DNA from: Gossypium raimondii
Taxonomy: Eukaryota > Streptophyta > Magnoliopsida > Malvales > Malvaceae
DNA length: 64,000 bases
Direction: 5' to 3'
Assembly: GCF_025698545.1 (NCBI RefSeq)
Contig: NC_068569.1
Coordinates: 2,542,001-2,606,000 of the forward strand
Shown here piece by piece: positions 23,761-36,287 of this stretch. The notes under the pieces were generated by a model. That model saw only the letters and a list, made by a program, of their open reading frames with translations. It had not been told where the DNA came from and ran no database searches. The position numbers and the translations under genes are program-made. Position 1 is the stretch's first letter, and each line of letters opens with the position of its first letter.

Positions 23761-24517
23761 GAATTAGTTACAAATAAAATTATGTTTCTATTTAACCATG
23801 CTTCTTTGGTTCCTAATAATCATTTAATTTTATGAATTAATGAACAATAGGCGACAAAAGCATCTACCTATGTTATTAATAATTGTAAGAAACTGCTTTT
23901 TGAAACCTTTTTCAAATGGGGTCTTATTCCAAAGATGTCATTCTTTTTGCTTAAAAATTTCAAAAAAACTAACTTATTAAGAATATAAGTTTCCTTTAAT
24001 TAAGCTAGGCGAAATATTAATCAAGATTTGAAATCAATACAAATCTTTTATTGACTTAATTAGCAAGAATATAATATTTAAATTGCGGTAATAACATGAT
24101 TGTTGTGATTTTTACTTGTTTTAGTATTATTTATTTATTATAATGGTTACTATTTAAGGGCGGACCATGATGGAGGCTGAGGGTCCCAATTTTTGTTTTT
24201 TGGAAATTTTCATTTTTTCCTTGAAATTTTATGAACTTTTTTGAAATTCTGATTAATTTCATAAAAGAAATTTAAAATTTTAATTAGAATTTTTTAAATC
24301 TCACTAAACTTTTAAAATTTTAAAATTCTCCCAAAACTTAATCTCAGTGTCTATTATAATTTACAAATATATATGATTACGATAATACGGGAAAGAAAAA
24401 CAAAATTCGTAATGGCATAGTCTAATTGTGAGGAACTAAATTATAAGCACGAGAGAAAGCAACAGGCTGGCTACCAGACGCTACAAAGCTGAATTGCTTA
24501 GTTGTTGGAGAGACTTA

Positions 24518-24655
24518 GGGTAGGTTTGGATGGGCGATTAAGTGCGGTGCGTTTAACCTACTTTTTGTCTCACGCTACAATTAATATCTAATCTCACCGC
24601 TACCGTTATTTTTACACTAACTACAGATAAACGCACCGTCCATCTAAACTCACCC
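24518..24655. mobile_element. Tourist-like MITE, copy 2 (138 bp) with TTA target duplication
   Basis: Left end GGGTAGGTTTGGATGGGCG, right end inverted GGGTGAGTTTAGATGGACG. It is flanked by TTA at 24515-24517 and 24656-24658, a 3-bp duplication as made by PIF/Harbinger transposases. The internal part includes GTGCGGTGCGTTTA and its inverse AAACGCACCGT, so the ends are extended inverted repeats. Confidence 0.85.
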
Positions 24656-25121
24656 TTAGAGTACACTTCGTGGTCAGTGGCAGTCCTTTCTTCTTCTTAT
24701 TCTTTTTTTTAATTTACGTGGTATTCTTATATGTTTCGAGTCCCTACTTCAACTTCTAATCAACTTAAACGCCAAATGATAATAAGCTTAAACCCACACG
24801 TTAACCACGCGCGTTATTATCAAAGCATGATTTAAAATCCGTTCAAGTCTTGCATTTGAAAACCTTTCTGAAGAAAGTAGGAAACCAACCATGGCATGGG
24901 GCCTCCCCAATTGTTTATCTTTTTTTAATAAATTTGATAATAATCTATCTCTTCAGGGAATTCGTGGGGTTGTAATAATATAATACGATAACATATATGT
25001 ATACCCTTCAAATTATTATCAATTTTCAGAAATGCTTGTGGCCATACCATGATTTTCCAGCACAATCACGCTTCTGAACTTTAAAAGAAAATAAAAAAAG
25101 TTTGGCTGTCATGAGATTGAG

Positions 25122-25162
<41 letters not shown>
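25122..25162. repeat. Compound (AC)n(AT)n microsatellite
   Basis: Five AC units followed by about fifteen AT units, uninterrupted. Likely length-polymorphic. Confidence 0.95.
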
Positions 25163-25164
<2 letters not shown>

Positions 25165-27082
25165 TTATTGTATAAAATAAATTCGAATTTATATATTCAT
25201 TTTTTCTGGTAAATTTAGAAACCCAAAGTGGAAAACGATGAAAAAGTGCGGCAAATTATCGTAACGATTTGTCTAATAAAAGTTGTTTTGTCTCTTCATT
25301 GATTCTATCACATACTGAAAAATCTTTACCGAAGATAGAGTTAAAAAAAGCGTCATTGGAATCCATTAAACCTACCATTCATGTTAGTTTTCCACAACTT
25401 ATAATAACATTTAATGAAACTTTACACGTTAAAAACTTCCACATTCTGAATTAAGGTGAACGTGATTTTTTCCTTTCTGTTTTTTAATGCTTTTGATGCT
25501 ATTTAAAAGTGAAAACCTAGTTGTTTCTCTAAGAGGTTGGAGCTGCACAGCCAACTGTAAATAGTTTTATTTTTATTAAAAAATAATTTTTTTATAAATA
25601 TCACTTAATCCATGCAAGAAAATTTCTCAAATTTTACCATTGTTTTTATATTGAAACTTAAAATTTTATTTTAATTAAAGTTTATTTTCAAATTTGATCA
25701 TTATTCTCACATTGAGATTGAATTTGATTCCTGTTTTGTATTTGACTTAATTTTTTTCAAATTTTGTCCATAATATTTCTTAAAAAAGTTGGGCTAAAAA
25801 ATGTTGAAGCCTTCCGTAGAAAAAATTTTCAAATTTAGGGATTAATTTAAACCAAAAAATAATTCAAGACCTAATATACGAAAAATTACCTAATTCAGGT
25901 CCCATTATAAAAACAATTATCAAATTCAGACCTCAATACATTAATCAAATAAAAAAAGTTCTTGTTTATTGATACAAAACCTAGTGATGTAGATTGAGAA
26001 TTGTTCATGTAGTAATGCGGAGAGCTACTAAAGGTTAGGAGGTTTTTGAGAAACTTTTACAAAGTCTTGATACATTAGTGAGCCTCTTTCTCACTGATAA
26101 TAAAGAGGATTTGTTAGAGTTGTTTGACCTAAATTCTTATTAAAAAAATAATACAATGATAAAATTAGGGGCTGCACAAGTAGAATCCATATGGAACTAC
26201 ACTTTTATATGATATTTATTAGAATAAGGTGTTTCAACCTTACTACATTGCTTTTATTTTACATTGAATAAAATAAGGTTTTTCAACCTAGTCGAGACTC
26301 CTCTTGTATCATTCGAATTCGACATTAGAGAATTTTCCTCTCCTCTACCCGTAATTTTTCCCCGAAAGGATTTTCACGTAAAAATCTATGTTTTTTGTTT
26401 TGTTTTCTTATTATTTTATGATCATTCTATTGCCATTATTAATGTTAGTTTTAACTGGATTTCAAACTTAACATAGGTCTTGCGAGATAAATGTTCTATC
26501 GTATAGGGTCTTAAAGAATTTTATTGAGACATAAATAAATATGACTGGTGTGATTAAACTCAATTAGGTATTAAAATTATAAGATATGACAATATTATTG
26601 AGATTTGTGACTAACTAAAACTCTTGTGGATGAATTCCTTTTCGTTTAAGTAGTTAATCTAACCAGCCATTTCTTGATGGTAAACAAAATTAATAATACA
26701 GTTGAAATTCAAGTTTTTATATTATTTGAGCAAAGGCACCGCATGGTATGCGGATATTTCTGCTGTAAAAAGGGTATGATTTCAATGATTGCAACCACGC
26801 TCCAATAATGTATAAAGGAGACTAGAAATATCTTTTTCTATAAGAGTTTCTCACTTTACATACAAATGGATTGGCCAACACGTGGGGATTACGGGATACA
26901 CGGAGTTTGGGTTTTTATTATTTATTTATTTATTTCCGCAACATATTGCTTAACTTGTAAAATCTCCCTGCACAAGTAAATGTCAGGAAGAATTTTGGAA
27001 AGGACACAACAAAAATCTTTCCGGAAGTCCGACAAAAAACATTTTAAATATTTTCATTTTAGTATATATACACATGTGAATT

Positions 27083-27546
27083 AAATTCAACACAGATGGA
27101 GCAATATCGTTCAATAGCACTAGTGTTTTGATGGGAGGCGTGTTTAGAGATCCTGATGTGAGATGAATGTGTGGGTTTTCAATGGCGGTTGGCAAGAAAA
27201 CAATTTTTCGAGTTGAAGCACGAGCCATACTTGAAAAATTGTGCATAGCATGAGAGAAAAGATCCAGACACTTAAAACTAAAATGTGATAATGCACTTCT
27301 AGCAAACACTCTGTTAGCTGGTAGAGCTGCCAATAGTAGTTTGGTGGATTTACATTTAATCAATTGTTTTCTCAGACGAATTTGGAAGATTAGACTTCGT
27401 CATATTCCAATGTCTCAGAATGCGGCTACTGATCAAATGGCTAAGTACATGAATAATGGTACACTGAATTTGTTGTTATTTGTGGATCCACCAAGTTCAG
27501 TACAAGGGGTTTTGCAGTTCGAGAGTAATGCCTTTACACGGGTTTG
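27083..27546 (+). mobile_element. LINE-type RNase H domain fragment (pseudogene)
   Basis: One plus-strand frame reads KFNTDGAISFNST, GGVFRDPDVR(stop)MCGFSM, FRVEARAILEKLCIA(stop), LKLKCDNALLANTLL, RIWKIRLRHIPMSQNAATDQ and DPPSSVQGVLQFE. This is the RVT_3 RNase H fold, with the NTDGA catalytic Asp and the late LRHIP...A.DQMAK block. Two in-frame stops inactivate it. It lies 3.3 kb downstream of the first LINE fragment in the same orientation, but it repeats the RNase H part and so is a second insertion. No RT remains here. Confidence 0.82.
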
Positions 27547-27599
27547 ATTGGTTTAATGTAATCACTTAGTGTTGTTCCTTTTTTCTACCAAAAAATATG

Positions 27600-28293
27600 T
27601 TATCTCGTCATCCCTACTCTATGTCTTCGAATAAGCTTGAATTGATTCAAAATTTGATTGGTTTAATGTAATGATTCAAAATTTGAGTTAATCGAATTGT
27701 GTTCTTTGAGTTAACTCAAATAAGTAATTCGAGTTTTGAGTTAGAGTTGAGTTAAATTTTATAATTCGAATAACAAATTAGTGTAAATACCCTTTGCTCC
27801 CTATCATTTTAGAAAATGAACAAATTGGTCTCTTTCTCAACAAAATTACAAAAAAAATCAAAATAATTTTTAAAATTCAAAATATTTATAAAAATTTTAA
27901 ACAAATCTAAAGAATACATAAAGAAAGTTCAATTTTAATTTTTTTCTAAAATGGTCATTTTAGGACTTAAATAAATTAATTAGTGATTCAAGTTTATCAT
28001 ATTAAAGTATCTTATTATTATTTTGCTTTGAAAGCTTTTCAAATATATATGGTTTCAAATTTATGTGCTCTAATATGGAACTAGTTATATTATTATTTTA
28101 ATTTGACATGTTTAATTTTTAATTTAAATCAAACAATTTCACTTAATTCGACTTAAGTCGAATTTCATTTCACTTGACTAGATTCGATAAAAATTCAAAT
28201 AGAATTAGAATAATAAAATATGATTCATCAACTCAATTAACTCAAAATATTTTCATTCGATTCAACTTGATTTGATTGAATGCTCACTCCTAA
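27600..28293 (-). repeat. AT-rich interspersed repeat, copy 2, opposite orientation to copy 1
   Basis: The right end read on the minus strand is TAGGAGTGAGCATTCAATCA, followed by GTTGAATCGAATG and GAGTTAATTGAGTTGATGAA, like the left end at 15550. The left part holds GAGTTAATCGAATTG and GAGTTAACTCAAATAAG. A non-autonomous DNA element is likely; the left terminus is unclear. Confidence 0.45.
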
Positions 28294-28339
28294 TCATGAT
28301 AATCAACATATAACTTTTATAGTTATACAAATGCCTATG

Positions 28340-28970
28340 CAACCTATTGTTAGTAACGCAAAGTGAAATCCCACGTTGATTAGGAATAAGCTTATAAGAA
28401 GATTTATATACAGACTTGCCTCTTTCTCTCATCGGGTTTTCAACAGATTTGTGTTGTTGCTCTAAATTTTTGTTCTTTTTAATATTTAAGTACATATATT
28501 TTTGAAAATTTGATCAATTTTCAGATGCTGAAAAATCTACGAAAATAAATTGGTCAATTGCAAAAACTAACCTTACTCTTTTTACTATTCTTTCCTTCGA
28601 CGAATAGTATAAATAGCGAGGCCTTTCCTCATTTTTTATACACAAGAAAAACAAAAAACACCGTTCTTTCCTCTATTTTCCTATTTGTTTCCTCCCTGTT
28701 TTCTTAAGTTCTTTTCTTGATTATATTTCCTTATTTTTTCAGCCCAAGTCCTCTGTTCTATTTTCTGGTCAATTGTTCGATTCATTTCACTTGTTGTTCC
28801 ACCTTCTTTATTCAAGTATAGGAATATAGAAATATTGTGTAAATATTAGGGATAACGTCTACTACTCAATTACACCGATCAAGACAAATTTACTTCTATA
28901 ATAGTGGTTTTTCCGCGACATAGTTGTTACTTATTTATGCTAAATTTATTCTTGCAATAAATGCTAACAA
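28340..28970 (+). repeat. Possible solo-LTR remnant of a retrotransposon
   Basis: Near 28345 TGTTAGTAACGCAAAGTGAAA leads into AATCCCACGTTGATTAGGA, a phrase I associate with promoter parts of plant LTRs. A good core promoter TATAAATAGCGAGG lies at 28610-28623, with a pyrimidine-rich leader after it and no open frame. The far end is not identified and no target duplication was found, so this is tentative. Confidence 0.3.
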
Positions 28971-30527
28971 ATTTATTTTATAATAGTATTTATCCAACAC
29001 TCGGTACATCATTTAAGACTTCATTTGGATACAATTGTAACTCGTTTAGAGTAAATTTTTTAAAGATTTTATTAAATATTGAAATAAGTTATAAATTGAG
29101 TTACATCATTAATATTCATTTTATGTTTTATTGCAATTTACCTCATCTCCATTTGTTGGTAAAATATTAAATAGATCATGGTTAATTATAGATACGTATA
29201 AATTTATATGTGCCATATATGTTATTTTACGTAAAATATTTACTTTTTTAACATGTAAATTGTATGACGAACATAAATAATTAAGATGAGAATCGAAAAC
29301 GGTGCGTACTATGTTTTAATTAATTAGCTTTGCGTATGAATTTGCACTCCTTTTTTTTTTTTACAGGTTGAATTATAAATTGCTGTTTTTTTTTTTTGCA
29401 AATATATATATGTAAATTGCTGTTTTTCCTGTCGGCTAGACATGAATGTATTTGTGTGCTGAAAAGTGTTTAGGTACGAAATGATAGAATAATTCAATTT
29501 TTTTATAATATTTCATTAAGAGTGAAAATGTTTAAAAAGAAAAAAGAAGAAGGAAAAGTTACTTCCCAATAATTTATTTTGGCTATCCATGCAAATTGCA
29601 ACCATATTTACAAATACTACAATAATTCAAAAGGGAGATCAAAGAATAAAGATGGTCTTTCATTTATCTCTTTTATTTTGGCTACGACTTGAAATTTAAT
29701 TGTTGGTGAGAAGACACCTGCTACTTAACGTGCATTAGTTAAGTCAACATTTATACATAAATATAATTACAATGTTTAAAATGTTTTAATGGAAATATAT
29801 TAAATAATACTTAAATCCTTAATCTCTTATTATCGTTAAAGTAGTAAAATTAATCTAAAAACCATAATTGATCTTAATACATAGACATAGTACATGGTAA
29901 AAATGATAAATAAAATATTATATCCTAATCCATCATCGTTAGATTACTCCGACAATAAATTTTAAATAATTAATTGTTGCGAAAGGCACCCAAAAAATTA
30001 GCACAAAAAATCAAGTCTCCGGAAGTTTAATTTTGTGATCAATCAATACAAAGTGGTAGGGATTTTGGATAAATTTGGTGGCATGCTTGCATATACATAA
30101 CACATTAGAACACATCTAGAAACAGAAAATAGAGTTAAAAGCACTAGGGCTTTTGGAACAAATAAAGTATACACATTGCATTTATTTACAAATTTTCATT
30201 AAGTGGTGTTTGATGGATTAAACGGCGATAAAATATGCGTGAAAGCGATTGAAAACGGAATCGAAAGAGAAGATGAATAAAATGAAGAGAAAAACAATTG
30301 AGAGAGCATAATGCCTTCCTTGTCCTTCAACCCAAAAGTAAGAAAAAGTAGCATATTTTAATAATTTCCGACGCACTATTAAAATTTATTACTTTAAAAT
30401 AAATTAATTGTTAGTGAAAATTATTTCCGACAAAAAATTAAAATTATTAAATACGTAAAGCAAATAAATTTGTTAGTAACAATCCGTTTTGTAATTAATC
30501 AGCTAAATCTCTCTCCTTTAATACAGT
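28971..30527. other. AT-rich intergenic DNA upstream of the DUF761 gene
   Basis: No gene, RNA gene or clear repeat boundary. Two poly-T runs lie near 29350-29400. The last 200 bases are the likely promoter of the gene at 30589. Confidence 0.4.
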
Positions 30528-30535
30528 TTATAAAG
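30528..30535 (+). promoter_or_regulatory. Possible TATA box of the DUF761 gene
   Basis: TTTATAAAG about 55 bases before the start codon at 30589, in front of a CT-rich leader. The spacing to the ATG would leave a short 5' UTR. Confidence 0.35.
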
Positions 30536-30588
30536 TCTTCCCCCTCAGAAACTCAAAAGAACAAAAACTCCAACACCGGCCATTTTCC

Positions 30589-32412
30589 ATGGAAGTAACC
30601 GGAGATCCTCCGTCTTTATGGTCACAGCCGACCATCTCCGCACATCGCCGACGGCCGCCTTCTCCTATTTTCAGCCTTCCTGTTCTCATCATTCTCCTAC
30701 CTATCCTCGCATTGCTTCTCTTGTTCCTCGTGGTCCCTCCTTTTCTCTCCGTCACCGCTCAGATTCTTAGACCTCTCGGTGTCAGAAAAAGCTGGGACTC
30801 TCTCAACGTCTTTCTGGTCTTGTTTGCTATTATTTGCGGCGTTTTGGCTAGAAGAAACGACGACGATGATGGCCACAACGGCAACGGCATTAGAAATGAT
30901 AGTATTAGTGGTGATAATAGTAAGCCAAGCGGCCACCATGTTTCGCAACAATGGTTTGGGCATCCGGAAAGAAAGATATATGATGACGGTGCTCCGATCA
31001 ATGTGAGACCGTCGCCGGCGACCAGTGTGAGGAGGTTGAAGAGAAGCAGTAGCTCGTACCCAGATCTGAGACAGGATTCTTTGTGGGAGAATAATGAAGA
31101 TCGATTTCGGTTTTTTGATGATTTTGAAATAAATAAATATCGATCTTCAACGGGTTATGGTGATCATCAAGTTCATGTGCTTCGTAGGAGTTGGAGGAGT
31201 GAGTTCGAAGAATCGGAAGCGAAGGTTATTCCCGTTGATACCTTTGTGCTTCGTTCTTCTACTTCATCAACTCCTTCAAAGACTCCACCGCCTTCAACGC
31301 CGCCTCCACCGCCGCCGCTGCCTCCTGCAGCCCCACGTCATAAACCAAGGCGAACTTATCAGGCAGCTGGACAGAAAGATAAGGTGATGAATCGGAACGA
31401 TCGTGTTGATCAATTCGATGAAATTAAATCTCCATCAGGAACAACACCACCGCCTCCGCCGCCACCTCCTCGACGGCCACCATCGCCGCTGGTTCAAGTG
31501 GGAAATAGATCAGAGCAGAAGTATTCGAAATTGCAACGTAGAAAAAGTAATGCAACCAAAGAAATTAAGATGGTTTTTGCTTCGTTAAGGAAGAGAAAGA
31601 AGAAACACAAGTCAACAGATCATGATCACCAGCAAGATTGTCCTTTACATTCTCCACCACAGCCACCGTCTTATTACTCTACTAGTACACGACCAACATC
31701 GCCCCCACCACCTCCGCCGCCGCCGCCGCCTCCATCCTCTGTCTTTCAGAAATACAATCTCTTCAGAAAAGGCAGCAAAAGCAAAAAAATCCATTCTGTT
31801 CCTGCACCTCCACCTCCACCACCGCCAGCAGCATTTTCGTTTTCAAAACGATCATCGAAGCAAAATATTCAGATTCCACCACCACCACCGCCCGCACCAC
31901 CACCACCAGTCACTTCTTATACAAAAATATTATCAAAGCAAAAGAGTCAGATCCCACCACCTGCACCACCAACAACGCCACCTGAATCTTCAAGGAAGGC
32001 AGACAACGGCAGACCGCCATTGCCAACAAAAGCAAATACTAGTTATTACGACGAGAACGTGAACAGCGGTGGACAGTCACCATTAATTCCGATGCCACCA
32101 CCGCCACCTCCACCACCATTTAAGATGCCAGAGTTTAAATTCGTGTTCCGTGGGGATTTTGTTAAGATACGAAGCAGTCCTAGTTCTCGCTGTAGCTCTC
32201 CGGACTTGGAAGAAATTGATGTTTCTTCAAGCAAAGGTGATACAGAAACAGCGAGCATGATGGAGGGTGATGATGGGGCTGGCATTGCAGGCGTCCCAGT
32301 GCTCTGTCCAAGTCCCGATGTTAACGCTAAAGCTGAGACCTTTATTGCCAGACTCCGGGACGGATGGAAATTAGAGAAAATAAACTCCTTGAGAGAGAAG
32401 CAAAGGACATAA
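30589..32412 (+). CDS. Proline-rich membrane protein with C-terminal DUF761-like motif
   Basis: Single exon, 607 residues, ending in TAA at 32410-32412. Residues about 28-50 (SLPVLIILLPILALLLLFLV region) and 72-87 (LNVFLVLFAIICGVLA) are hydrophobic, so the N terminus is probably membrane-anchored. The middle carries repeated polyproline blocks (PPPPPPPLPPAAP, TTPPPPPPPPRRPP, SPPPPPPPPPPPP and others) separated by basic segments such as KIQIP, KGSKSKK and RRKSNATKEIKMVFASLRKRK. The last 35 residues hold DVNAKAETFIARLRDGWKLE, the short helix of DUF761 proteins. Such genes are usually annotated as hydroxyproline-rich glycoprotein-like. There is no signal peptide or SP4 extensin pattern, so a wall protein is unlikely. 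The function is unknown; a formin-like profilin or SH3 binding role of the prolines is only a guess. Confidence 0.85.
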   Translation: MEVTGDPPSLWSQPTISAHRRRPPSPIFSLPVLIILLPILALLLLFLVVPPFLSVTAQILRPLGVRKSWDSLNVFLVLFAIICGVLARRNDDDDGHNGNGIRNDSISGDNSKPSGHHVSQQWFGHPERKIYDDGAPINVRPSPATSVRRLKRSSSSYPDLRQDSLWENNEDRFRFFDDFEINKYRSSTGYGDHQVHVLRRSWRSEFEESEAKVIPVDTFVLRSSTSSTPSKTPPPSTPPPPPPLPPAAPRHKPRRTYQAAGQKDKVMNRNDRVDQFDEIKSPSGTTPPPPPPPPRRPPSPLVQVGNRSEQKYSKLQRRKSNATKEIKMVFASLRKRKKKHKSTDHDHQQDCPLHSPPQPPSYYSTSTRPTSPPPPPPPPPPPSSVFQKYNLFRKGSKSKKIHSVPAPPPPPPPAAFSFSKRSSKQNIQIPPPPPPAPPPPVTSYTKILSKQKSQIPPPAPPTTPPESSRKADNGRPPLPTKANTSYYDENVNSGGQSPLIPMPPPPPPPPFKMPEFKFVFRGDFVKIRSSPSSRCSSPDLEEIDVSSSKGDTETASMMEGDDGAGIAGVPVLCPSPDVNAKAETFIARLRDGWKLEKINSLREKQRT

Positions 32413-34494
32413 GCTCAGTTCAGATCAGAATTCCCAGTTTTTTTCTGGTCGAATTTGGTTTCTCCGTATACATAAAGATTAATCAAAAGTTGACAAAACA
32501 TTACAACAGGGATATATATTGTATTAAATTTAGTAGATACATGACTAGGAATGGAAAGACAGCTTCATGGGAGTTAATTTTTAGTTCACTGTCATGAAGA
32601 TCCAATCCTTAAGTTGGGTTTTTACAGCTTCTGATGATGATTTGAAGAGTGTCATTACATATCTCGGATGCTAGCAGGGGTACTTACTGGCTCTGACTGT
32701 GACTTTGCCTTTTGTTTTCACCGTTTGAAGCCTGAACTGGAGGAGAATATTATTACAAGTTTGATCTTTTATCTGTTTGCTGTCATACAAGAATATTGAG
32801 AAATTAATTAATTTGATCTGTATTGACATTAATGAGCTCTGAGTGTGTGTTTTTTGTTTCATCCATTCAATCCCCCCTTCTTTTAATTGTAGCAGTGCAA
32901 ATGGTGTGAGAGTGTTATTTAAAGGCTTGTTCGATGTTATGAATACTTGTGCTATATAAAGGAATAGTACTATGTATACTACTCTTAGCATTTTGAGAAT
33001 AGACAATGGGTTATAAATATTTAAAAGTTAAGGGAATTAAATTTACATAAATGGCTGCAAATGTTGGGCAGAAGAAAAGTGTAATTTATTGAGGGACTTG
33101 AATTTAAAGTGACGACAGACAAAGGATCATTACGACTACCAGCACTCCAGCCATAACAGCAACCTCTTAAAGCTGTCCTTCATTTAAATACAAACTAGTT
33201 TTAATTAGCCAACAACTCATTATATATATACAGTTGTGTATACAAAAATGTCTCTTTCTTGGGGTGCCAGTGCCATTCATATTCATTGCTTCAAATTAAA
33301 CGAAAACTTTAAAACACATTGCTTTCAACTTGCCATTTGCCTAATTACATACATTAATCCTTTTTCATATTATTAAATATTATACACAAATTGTTATTAA
33401 TTTCTCAAAGTTTAATTTGGATACATACCATGGTACATAGAAAAGTGATAAACTTATACCTTATATATTTTTTAAACTTTTTGGCAGTGCCATGTCATGG
33501 GTCATATCATGATTGACAAATTGAAATTGATGGAAGGTCTCACCCAACTTAGCTTCTCCCTCCAACACTTTATTCTCTCTTTTTTTTTATATATATATTT
33601 TGTATAGTCTGGGCCAGACTATATGAGTTTTTTAATTGTATTTCAGAAATTATAACTTCACATCCAATGGAAAATGAAGAATCAACTAATAATGTCGATG
33701 CCCAATCCATAAAATTTGGACCACCAAAATCAGTCATGAGATGCAAGTAATTAATGTTAAAATTGATTAATGAGTTATTAATTAATCGATTAAATGTAAT
33801 GGTTAGGCTAAGACCGCAACGTATTAAAGCTCCAATAGCCTTGAATCCAAATCCAAGTTCAATATTGATTCACAACGTAAATTTAATCTTTGGGTGCGAA
33901 TTCTATTGTTACACTTTAATCACTAGATCATTAATTATTATGAATATGATGATATATCAACATTTCAAATAAAAATTTAGATTAAATTACACGATTAGTC
34001 TTTATACTTTTTTTTAAAAGCAATTTAGTTCTTTTTTTTTCTTTTTTTTCTTTTAAGTCCCTTCTTTTCTTCTTCTCCCTTTAATTTTAGGATTTTATGC
34101 ACGCATAGGGGTAGGGTTGTTGTGAAAAAGGTGTGGATCCAATACTAAAGTGAAAGTTGACAATGACGAATCCAGTATATTTTAGGACTATAACTAGTTA
34201 CAATTAACGTTTGGTTTCAGTTGATGTTTTTATTCTTTATTTTAAAATTCCATATGCCTAGCTTCGTTGACTTTGGAGGAACATTTTTGTCTAAAATTTC
34301 TATTGAATCTATCTAATGGATATATCTAAGACTTACAGACTTACAAGTATTTGTTTATGGATTGTGTTGTTGACCTAAACACAAACATATATGTATATAT
34401 AGAATACATACTCATACGGTCTAGTAAATTTTTTTTACTCTTTGCTGATTGCTTTCATGTTTCTTGCACTGGTACCGTAAGAAAAATTGGGAGC
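32413..34494. other. Intergenic DNA downstream of the DUF761 gene
   Basis: The first several hundred bases are less AT-rich and probably include the 3' UTR. Beyond that it is AT-rich, without a gene; open frames at 32671-33006 and 33754-33972 show no domain. Confidence 0.4.
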
Positions 34495-34740
34495 AATTTA
34501 GGGGCCGAAATTAAATTATAATTTTTACGATAGTAAAAATACAATTTCATCATTTTAATAACTTATATATTTATAATTTTTAAAGGATTAAATTAATTTT
34601 TATTATTTTTAGGGGGTCAAAGTGTAATTTTACATTTACTAATTTAAAATTTTAAAAAATTTTAAAAGACCTAAATGAATTTTTTTTTCATTTTTGAGGG
34701 CGTTGAGCCCCTTGTCAGCTCCCATAATTACGCCCCTTGA
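34495..34740 (+). repeat. GGGGCC-end AT-rich repeat, copy 1
   Basis: Begins near TTTAGGGGCCGAAATTAAATT, contains AGGGGGTCAAAGTGTAATTT, and ends TTGAGCCCCTTGTCAGCTCCC. The same plan occurs at 36288-36527: GGGTCAAAGTATAATTTTG, GGGGGTCAAAGTGTATTTTC and GGGCAGCCCCTGCCTTCTCCC in the same order and orientation. Confidence 0.6.
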
Positions 34741-36287
34741 GCTCGTATATTATATCTCTTTTCTGTTATTTTGTATTTAATTGGTGATTGCTTTCAAAGA
34801 GAGAGAGAGAGAGAAGAAGTTAAAAGGGGAATAAAGAAAAAAGGAAAGTTAAAAAGAAAAAGAATTAAATTACTAAAAGAGAAAAAGTATAAGGGGTAGC
34901 TGTGAAATTTGACCTAATTTTTTCATTGAAATAATGATACAATGTGTCATGTCTTTATATTGTTACTGTTGTCAACAGCTTAATCATATTATAATATTTT
35001 AAAGTTTAATGATCAAATTATGATTTAAATCATACATAAGTGATCAGCCAAATTTATATTATAAATTTTCCACCAATATTGAATTATTTTATTTTATTTT
35101 ATTTTTGATAAATGATCTGTTATCTTAGCTTTAAAAGCAAAAGCTAAGAACAAAGAAGTAACTAACAAGTGAAGTATCGCATCTTTTATGGGAAGTAAGC
35201 ACTTGATGGGCTTGTTGACCTAAAATTGATTCAACTCCTACGGGAGAAACGCAAAGCCCATATTTGAACAACATATGGAATAAAAGACACTTGTCTCTCT
35301 AAGTTTTGAAGTAAAATAAATTTACTTCCTACAATTTGAAAAATATTTTTTTATTCTCTTTTTTTTTTCGTTATTTTTTATTTATTTATTCTCTTTACAT
35401 TAACTCCTAACAGATGTATTTAAATTAAAATAATTATTTGATACATTGGTACTAGAAATTTTATTGTGCGTCTTTAAATTGTATTTAAAATTTTAAAAAG
35501 TAAATATATTTTTATCCCTATAGACCAAATAATTATCCAATTAAATTATATTATTATGATGTAATTTCTATATATTTTATTCATTTTCTCTATTTTCAAT
35601 TTCAAAATAATGGGAAAAATACTTTAAAAACTACAAATTAAATTCTAACTAAATTATATTTGAATTCAAGTAAAATAAGTATTTTAACCTTATATTTAAA
35701 TTCAATTATATATTAAACTTAAAATAAACTCATTAAGTTATTTTTATTTAAAATGTACTAATTTTCACTATTTAAATTTTTGATGAAAAGAAATTTATTA
35801 AAATATAAAAACAAAGAAAATAAAATAGAAATATAAAAATAGATTTATTTCAAAGTTAATACATAATTGAACTAAAATTAAGTTTAAAATATTTAAGATG
35901 CATTTACATAAAATTTTACTAAATGAAAAAAATAAAAGAGATGATAAAATAAATTATAATTATAATTCACAATTGTTTTACACAAGTAAACTTAAATATA
36001 CTAATTGAAAAATAGATAATGTTTGACATATTTTTATATTAGAATATAATTCCATCTATAATTTAATAATGATTAAAATATTTTTATAATAAATTAGATT
36101 TTTATTATTTTTAATTAAATCTATTTAATAAAAAGAATGAATATAAAAATTAAGTAAAATGATAAATTCATTTAATAAATAAAACTTTAGTATACTACCT
36201 AATGTAATTGAATTAGACAAGTATTCTGTTAATTACACAACTACCCAATGTACTAAATGAATTGTTATATCTCCTTTATCAAGGACA
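34741..36287. other. Very AT-rich intergenic DNA
   Basis: Contains a (GA)n tract at 34799-34815 and long A/T tracts. I see no gene and no repeat with clear ends. Confidence 0.4.

Larger units (their letters stand above)
23761..27082. other. Long gene-free AT-rich region
   Basis: Holds the MITE at 24518-24655 and a dinucleotide array at 25122-25162. A stretch near 26330-26400 (TTTTCACGTAAAAATCTATG) resembles retrotransposon LTR sequence but is too short to call. No gene is supported; open frames of 60-70 codons have no domain signal. Confidence 0.45.

Noticed and set aside
31157-32062. Long His- or Arg-rich open frames in other phases of the DUF761 gene
   Set aside because: They arise from the CCA/CCG-rich proline codons read in shifted frames.
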